A stretch of DNA of 10,557 bases from Lachnospiraceae bacterium UBA4316 (GTDB lineage Bacteria > Bacillota > Clostridia > Lachnospirales > Lachnospiraceae): NCBI GenBank assembly GCA_002394535.1, contig DGUG01000031.1, positions 1-10,557 of the forward strand, given 5' to 3'. Below the pieces are notes generated by a model. The model saw only the letters and a program-made list of their open reading frames with translations. It did no database searches and was not told the DNA's origin. How positions within the stretch are numbered: the stretch's first letter is position 1; every line of letters begins with the position of its first letter. Below, piece after piece: positions 5,914-10,557 of the stretch. A program made the position numbers and the translations under genes.

Positions 5914-8900
5914 TTAAAAGCCCAGATTTTTGAGGAACTCCTCATCTTCACTCATCTGATCCGATAAAGGTTCCTTTACTTCCTCAACCATTTCAACATG
6001 TTCCTTGTTAACATCAAGATTACTAATGGCTTCATCAACCTTTTCTTTATTAAGCTCTCCCTTATCAGCTAATGCCAGCAGAGCATCAACCACATCGGCA
6101 TCAAGCTGTGTGCCTCTTATCCGCTTGATCTCGTCAAGAACCACACTTATATCAAGCTGTTTTCTGTACGGTCTTGTTGAGTACATGGCATCAAAAGTAT
6201 CAGCTACCGCAATAAGCCTTGCAACCTCGGGTATCTCCTCACCCTTAAGTCCCTTCGGATATCCCTTTCCATCCATTCTCTCATGGTGACAACCTGCTCC
6301 CACTGACAGATTCTGTACAATGGTAACGTTTTTGAGCATATGTGCTCCGCTTTCGGCATGAGTCTTCATTATCTGATATTCCTCATCGTCAAGCCGCTCA
6401 GGCTTATTGAGTATTCTGTCGGGAATACTGAGCTTGCCGATATCATGCATAAGTGCTATATGATAGAATTCATCTATCTGATCCTGGGTATATCCCCGCT
6501 TTTCCTTCAATTCTTCGGCTATAAGCCTTGTATAATATGCAACTCTGAATGAATGCCCTTGATTTTGCTGATCCCGCAGATCAATGCTCTTTGCAAAAGT
6601 ATGCATGATCTGGTCGATGAACTTCTTGTCCTCTTCCTGCTTTTTGAGCAGTGCCTGCTGCCTGCTGGAAAACATTCTGTACATAGCGATTCCGGTAGCG
6701 GCAACAGCGAGAATGATAAGTGCCAGCCAGAACAGGGCGTTATCATATATGGAGTGTTCCTTGGAGATAACAAGCTCAACCGAGTCTATTTCCTCTCCGG
6801 TCTTATCATCTAACAGGCTCATATGGAACTTGTATTTTCCGCCGTCAAGGTTTGTGTAACTGATCGGAGTCAGCTCCTGTTTATTGGTGACTATCGGCTC
6901 AGTGTCGAACCCTTCCAGCCAGTAACTGATTGTCGGATTGGAAAGTCCATAGGCAAGTGCATATGCCTTGATAACCAGACGCTTGCTTCCGGCAGGAAGA
7001 GAGACTGAACTGTCATTTCGAAGTATCACTTCCCTGTCATCGATCTCTACCGCAGGAACCACAAGACTGACGTTACTGCTTTCAGGATCATCCGCATTGA
7101 TATTTACCGCACAGACTCCGGTCGTACCTGCTATATAGAGCGTTCCGTCGTCGGCCAGGTAATCTCTTGAATTTCCGGTAGCCATGTACGGAAGGCCGCT
7201 TCGCAAATTGTAAAAATCATAATCTATACTTTCGTTTTTGATAAGATCATCCACATTGGCTATGTAGATACCGTTGGATGAGAGAACCCATGCATCCCCG
7301 TTATCATCAAAATAGATGTCATAATTATTTGAATACGGGAATTGTGATACTGCCTTAACCTCTCCGTCCTTGATATATTCAATGGAATTGGATGTGATTA
7401 TCCACATAAGGCCTCTTTCGTCATCGCGCTTGATACGCAGAATAACCTCACTTGTGAGTCCGTCATCCACTCCCATCCTTGACACGCGGTTTCCGTCCAC
7501 AACGTATATCCCATCTCCGTCACTTCCAAGATAGAGAACTCCGTTTTCATCTTCCTCAACAGTCAGTATTTCGGGAACCGCTATACCGTTTTCCTGACCG
7601 TAGTGGGCCGTGATTTTCCCGTCATCTACTATGAACACCCCGTTTCCGGTTGCAGCTGCCACACTTCCGTCCGATCTTGGCAAAACTGTTCTGACACGGT
7701 TTGCCTCGAGACCGTTGCTCTCATTAAATGAGGTGATCGAAGAGTCCTTCGGATCATAGCAAACAAGCCCTGTATCCCCGTGTGTGCACAGCCACAGCCT
7801 GCCCATATCGTCATTTTTGACACACCTTATCCTGACTCCTTCAAGGTACGCCGTCAGTTCATCTTCTATTTTGCTGTAATCACTTGCACTTAGTATTTCA
7901 AGCCCACTGTCTGTTCCAAGGTACAGTTTACCGCTGTTCACACAGGTTGAATTAACTACTCTCGAATCAAGTTCCGCAATTTTTCCGATGTCCATGAACC
8001 TGTCGGGAACAATCTTCATTACACCCTGTCTGGTGGATGTAAACCATAGATTTCCTTCATGATCCACCATGGCATTGGTAATTGAATAGTTCATCGGTGT
8101 ATCGCCCAGTCCGTGGTATTTCCCACCGTCATCCAGATATCCTAACCCGTTTGTCCCCGTAATCCAGAGATCATTACCCCTTTTAACCATCGAATTAATA
8201 TTATTAAGCGGCAATACCGATCTTGTATCGGTTACGGTAAGATTCTTGTCGCTGACCGTAGCGGTTATGACTTCAGACCCGATGGTACCGATGTATATCG
8301 TCCCCGGAATCTCAGGATCGGCATACAGCGAATTTGCCTGCTCCTCTCCGATTTTGTCAGCAGGATAAAAAGCAGTAACAGCCAGATCGTCCAGAACAAA
8401 CAGGGCACCGTCACTTGTAAGTCCGTATACATTTCCTTCGCTGTCTCTGTCCAGGTTATTGACATACTCCTGATTTATCTGCGGATCGTCGATGGGATGA
8501 AGTTCCAGAGTGGTGCCGTCCACATACGCCAGTCCCTGTGTAGTTCCGACTATTATATTTCCGTTTTTATCTTCCGTAATTGATCGTACAGAGTGTGATT
8601 TGATGCCTTCAACACGGCCGTAAACCTTTGTCTCATCATAATTGAGCATGGCTACGCCGTTTTCGTTTGTTCCGATCCATATCCGGTTATTGTCATCCAC
8701 ATAAAGAGCAAACACCGAGGATATGCCGGACGACGAATCATAACGGTAAAATGTATTTCCGTCATAGCGTACCAGACCGCTGTATCCTCCGAGCCATATG
8801 AATCCGTCTGAACTTTGCGCTATTGCATTTGCTTCGGATGTGGGCATCCCGTTTGTGGAATCGTACAAAACAGATGTGTAGTCGGCATTTATCCCGAACA

Positions 8901-9009
8901 CATCACGGCTCGATGACGCCGCTGTCTCCACAGGATCTGCCGTACAAAAACAAGCGGCAACAAGGAGTGTAATTGCCGCTTTAGTTATGCGAGATGTTTT
9001 AAAAGTCAT
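5914..9009 (-). CDS. Membrane sensor: Reg_prop beta-propellers, Y_Y_Y domain, TM helix and HD-GYP phosphodiesterase
   Basis: A 1031-residue one-component signalling protein. An N-terminal signal (about 1-31) leads to many Reg_prop-type propeller repeats with WLGG, WIGT, LYLG and LWFT motifs and short DG(N) turns (about 42-640). A Y_Y_Y domain (about 680-750) and one membrane helix (757-777) follow, then a short linker and an HD-GYP domain (about 797-975). Catalytic motifs look intact: HS (819-820), HDIGK (855-859), HHE (908-910) and DGKGYP (913-918), so it should hydrolyse cyclic di-GMP in the cytoplasm in response to an outside ligand. The sensor half resembles that of hybrid two-component systems of Bacteroides, but the output is HD-GYP rather than a kinase. 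After the domain, an acidic Glu/Asp-rich tail (about 980-1031) has no assignment. The ATG at 9009 has GAGG 9 bases upstream. VAAC (17-20) could be a lipobox, so the exact N-terminal processing is ambiguous. First gene of the operon with the transporter and rarA. Confidence 0.93.
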   Translation of the reverse strand: MTFKTSRITKAAITLLVAACFCTADPVETAASSSRDVFGINADYTSVLYDSTNGMPTSEANAIAQSSDGFIWLGGYSGLVRYDGNTFYRYDSSSGISSVFALYVDDNNRIWIGTNENGVAMLNYDETKVYGRVEGIKSHSVRSITEDKNGNIIVGTTQGLAYVDGTTLELHPIDDPQINQEYVNNLDRDSEGNVYGLTSDGALFVLDDLAVTAFYPADKIGEEQANSLYADPEIPGTIYIGTIGSEVITATVSDKNLTVTDTRSVLPLNNINSMVKRGNDLWITGTNGLGYLDDGGKYHGLGDTPMNYSITNAMVDHEGNLWFTSTRQGVMKIVPDRFMDIGKIAELDSRVVNSTCVNSGKLYLGTDSGLEILSASDYSKIEDELTAYLEGVRIRCVKNDDMGRLWLCTHGDTGLVCYDPKDSSITSFNESNGLEANRVRTVLPRSDGSVAAATGNGVFIVDDGKITAHYGQENGIAVPEILTVEEDENGVLYLGSDGDGIYVVDGNRVSRMGVDDGLTSEVILRIKRDDERGLMWIITSNSIEYIKDGEVKAVSQFPYSNNYDIYFDDNGDAWVLSSNGIYIANVDDLIKNESIDYDFYNLRSGLPYMATGNSRDYLADDGTLYIAGTTGVCAVNINADDPESSNVSLVVPAVEIDDREVILRNDSSVSLPAGSKRLVIKAYALAYGLSNPTISYWLEGFDTEPIVTNKQELTPISYTNLDGGKYKFHMSLLDDKTGEEIDSVELVISKEHSIYDNALFWLALIILAVAATGIAMYRMFSSRQQALLKKQEEDKKFIDQIMHTFAKSIDLRDQQNQGHSFRVAYYTRLIAEELKEKRGYTQDQIDEFYHIALMHDIGKLSIPDRILNKPERLDDEEYQIMKTHAESGAHMLKNVTIVQNLSVGAGCHHERMDGKGYPKGLKGEEIPEVARLIAVADTFDAMYSTRPYRKQLDISVVLDEIKRIRGTQLDADVVDALLALADKGELNKEKVDEAISNLDVNKEHVEMVEEVKEPLSDQMSEDEEFLKNLGF

Positions 9010-9093
9010 AATCCGTTACCTCATTAAAAAACTTGAGAATCCCTAGAACAACCAATTATAACTATATCACTCACAAAGGTTTTATGCCATATT
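9010..9093 (-). promoter_or_regulatory. Intergenic gap with possible promoter of the HD-GYP operon
   Basis: This is an 84-base AT-rich gap after feoB. On the minus strand a TATAAT (9055-9060) and an adjacent TATAGT (9061-9066) could be -10 elements, but I see no matching -35 at 16-18 bases. No stem followed by a T-run is visible, so feoB transcripts may read into the HD-GYP gene. The gap ends with the GAGG ribosome binding site (9019-9022). Confidence 0.35.
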
Positions 9094-10557
9094 TTATATG
9101 AATAATGATAAGATATGAAATATGATAAACGATGCCGCCCACGCGACAATGCAGTGCCATATGACTATGAAGCACGCCCACTTGCCGCCAAGTTCCCTTC
9201 TTACCGATGCGACTGCTGCTATACACGGAGTATACAAAAGGCTGAATACAAGAAGGGATGCGGCTGTAACAGGGCTCATCGCATTCTCCACGCCTTCTCC
9301 GAACAGTACAGTAAGTGTGGTTACTACGCTCTCTTTTGCTATGAAACCCGAAAACAGCGAAGTTACTATTCTCCAGTCTCCCAAACCTACAGGACGAAAT
9401 ACCGGTACCAGAATTCCCGATATAAGCGCAAGAATGGAGTCGGATGAATCAATGGCCGGATTGAATCTGTAGTCAAAGCTTTGCAGGAACCAGACAGCTA
9501 TTGCTGCGATCAGTATTATTGAAAACGCTCTTTCGATAAAATCCTTTGATTTTTCCCACAGAAGCTGCAGAACGTTCCGGATAGCCGGAAGACGGTAGTT
9601 TGGAAGCTCCATGACGAAGGGAACCGCCTCTCCCTTAAATAACGTCCGCTTATACAGAAAAGATATAAGGATCGCACATACCACTCCGAGCACATAGAGT
9701 CCTGTCATGATAAGAGCCTTATATCCCGAAAAGAACGAATCAACAAAGAAAAGATATATGGGGAGCTTCGCCGTACAGCTCATAAACGGAGTCAGAAGTA
9801 TGGTCATCTTGCGGTCTCTTTCACTCGGAAGGGTCCTTGAAGACATAACTGCCGGAACGGTACATCCGAATCCTATCAGCATCGGAACAATACTTCTCCC
9901 GCTAAGTCCCATCCTTCGCAGAGGTTTATCCATAATAAACGCAACTCTTGCAATATATCCGCTGTCCTCAAGTATTGACAGGAAGAAGAACATCGTCACT
10001 ATGATAGGTAGGAAACTTAAGATGCTTCCCACTCCCTCAAATATTCCGCCGATTATCAGTCCGTGAAGAGTACTGTTAACTCCAGCCGCTTCAAGCGCCG
10101 AATCTACAATTCCCGAAAGCTTCCCTATTCCGGCTTCCAGAAGATTCTGAAGGAATGCACCCACCACATTAAAGGTCAGGAAGAATACCATTCCCATAAT
10201 AAGGATAAATATGGGTATACCCGTATATTTCCCCGTAAGCAGACGATCTACCCGGCTGCTTCGCTCATGCTCCTGGTCTCTTATCGGCTTTGTCACGCAT
10301 TTTCTGCATACCTTCAGAATAAAGGCAAAACGCATATCACATATGGCAGCACTCCGGTCAAGTCCTCTCTCACTCTCCATCTGAACCGTGATATGCTCGA
10401 GCAGTTCTTTTTCGTTATCATCAAGATCCAGTTTGTCTATGACGAGCTTATCGCCTTCGATTGCTTTGCTTGCCGCAAACCTTACCGGAATACCGGCGGC
10501 TTTCGCATGGTCTTCTATCAAATGTGCAACTGCGTGAAGTGCGCGATGAACCGCTCC
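9094..10557 (-). CDS. feoB: Ferrous iron transport protein B (FeoB), 5' part missing
   Basis: The last 487 residues of FeoB, the GTP-gated inner-membrane Fe(II) importer used mostly under anaerobic, iron-poor conditions. The reading frame stays open to the right edge, so the G domain lies outside. The visible part begins in the linker after the G domain (ALHAVAHLIEDHAKAAGIP, RFAASKAIEGD). SERGLDRSAAICDMRF and a membrane core of about eight helices follow. Gate 1 contains GFGCTVPAVMSSR (visible residues 229-241) and MSCTAKLP (259-266). The second Gate block near the C-terminus has LLYTPCIAAVASVRRELGGK. AKESVVTTL is also conserved. A TTG at 10521 could look like a start, but the homology continues upstream of it, so it is internal. 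Sequence quality and motifs suggest an intact, functional gene. Confidence 0.95.
   Translation of the reverse strand, partial: GAVHRALHAVAHLIEDHAKAAGIPVRFAASKAIEGDKLVIDKLDLDDNEKELLEHITVQMESERGLDRSAAICDMRFAFILKVCRKCVTKPIRDQEHERSSRVDRLLTGKYTGIPIFILIMGMVFFLTFNVVGAFLQNLLEAGIGKLSGIVDSALEAAGVNSTLHGLIIGGIFEGVGSILSFLPIIVTMFFFLSILEDSGYIARVAFIMDKPLRRMGLSGRSIVPMLIGFGCTVPAVMSSRTLPSERDRKMTILLTPFMSCTAKLPIYLFFVDSFFSGYKALIMTGLYVLGVVCAILISFLYKRTLFKGEAVPFVMELPNYRLPAIRNVLQLLWEKSKDFIERAFSIILIAAIAVWFLQSFDYRFNPAIDSSDSILALISGILVPVFRPVGLGDWRIVTSLFSGFIAKESVVTTLTVLFGEGVENAMSPVTAASLLVFSLLYTPCIAAVASVRRELGGKWACFIVIWHCIVAWAASFIIFHILSLFI

Noticed and set aside
10519-10521. TTG as the start of a short FeoB protein
   Set aside because: The same frame remains open to the window edge and encodes conserved FeoB linker sequence upstream, so the gene is simply cut by the window.
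1-10557. CRISPR arrays, rRNA genes or riboswitches
   Set aside because: No regularly spaced direct repeats, rRNA-like stretches or known riboswitch cores were visible on either strand.

Overview
The window looks like chromosomal DNA of a low-to-middle GC Firmicute, most plausibly a Lachnospiraceae relative such as Butyrivibrio. That is inferred from gene content and style: AGGAGG-type ribosome binding sites, an archaeal-type ATPase of a kind common in rumen and gut clostridia, and a Reg_prop/Y_Y_Y sensor fused to HD-GYP. The species cannot be fixed from sequence alone. Both edges cut genes.

Left part (1-1171, minus strand): the first 390 residues of an aspartate 4-decarboxylase/aminotransferase (AspD family). 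It starts at TTG behind a perfect AGGAGG and carries an N-terminal lipoprotein signal with a lipobox cysteine, then a short polar linker. AspD enzymes are normally cytoplasmic, so this is the most surprising gene here. Next comes a 399-base gap (1172-1570) holding a hairpin repeat, a 9-codon reading frame, a cluster of AACCGA/TCGGTT half-sites and a good promoter. It leads into the only plus-strand gene, a 459-residue Arch_ATPase/DUF234 protein with Walker A and B motifs and a PD-(D/E)XK-like C-terminus (1571-2950). The gene and its upstream region sit between two inverted copies of a REP-like sequence (left 1278-1310, right 2958-2984), with the right copy 10 bases from a tRNA-Gly(CCC) gene. 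This suggests a mobile or inserted cassette.

Right part (2995-10557): everything is on the minus strand. Read in the direction of transcription, the order is feoB (5' end cut off by the window edge), an 84-base gap, a 1031-residue membrane sensor with an HD-GYP output domain, a YfcC-family transporter, rarA and tRNA-Gly. The HD-GYP gene, transporter and rarA are separated by only 15 and 14 bases and look like one operon. An extracellular sensor predicted to break down c-di-GMP would therefore be made together with an amino-acid or dicarboxylate-type carrier and a replication-fork maintenance ATPase. The functional link of rarA to the other two is not obvious and may be incidental.

I see no CRISPR array, rRNA, riboswitch or recognisable transposase gene, and no convincing rho-independent terminator.
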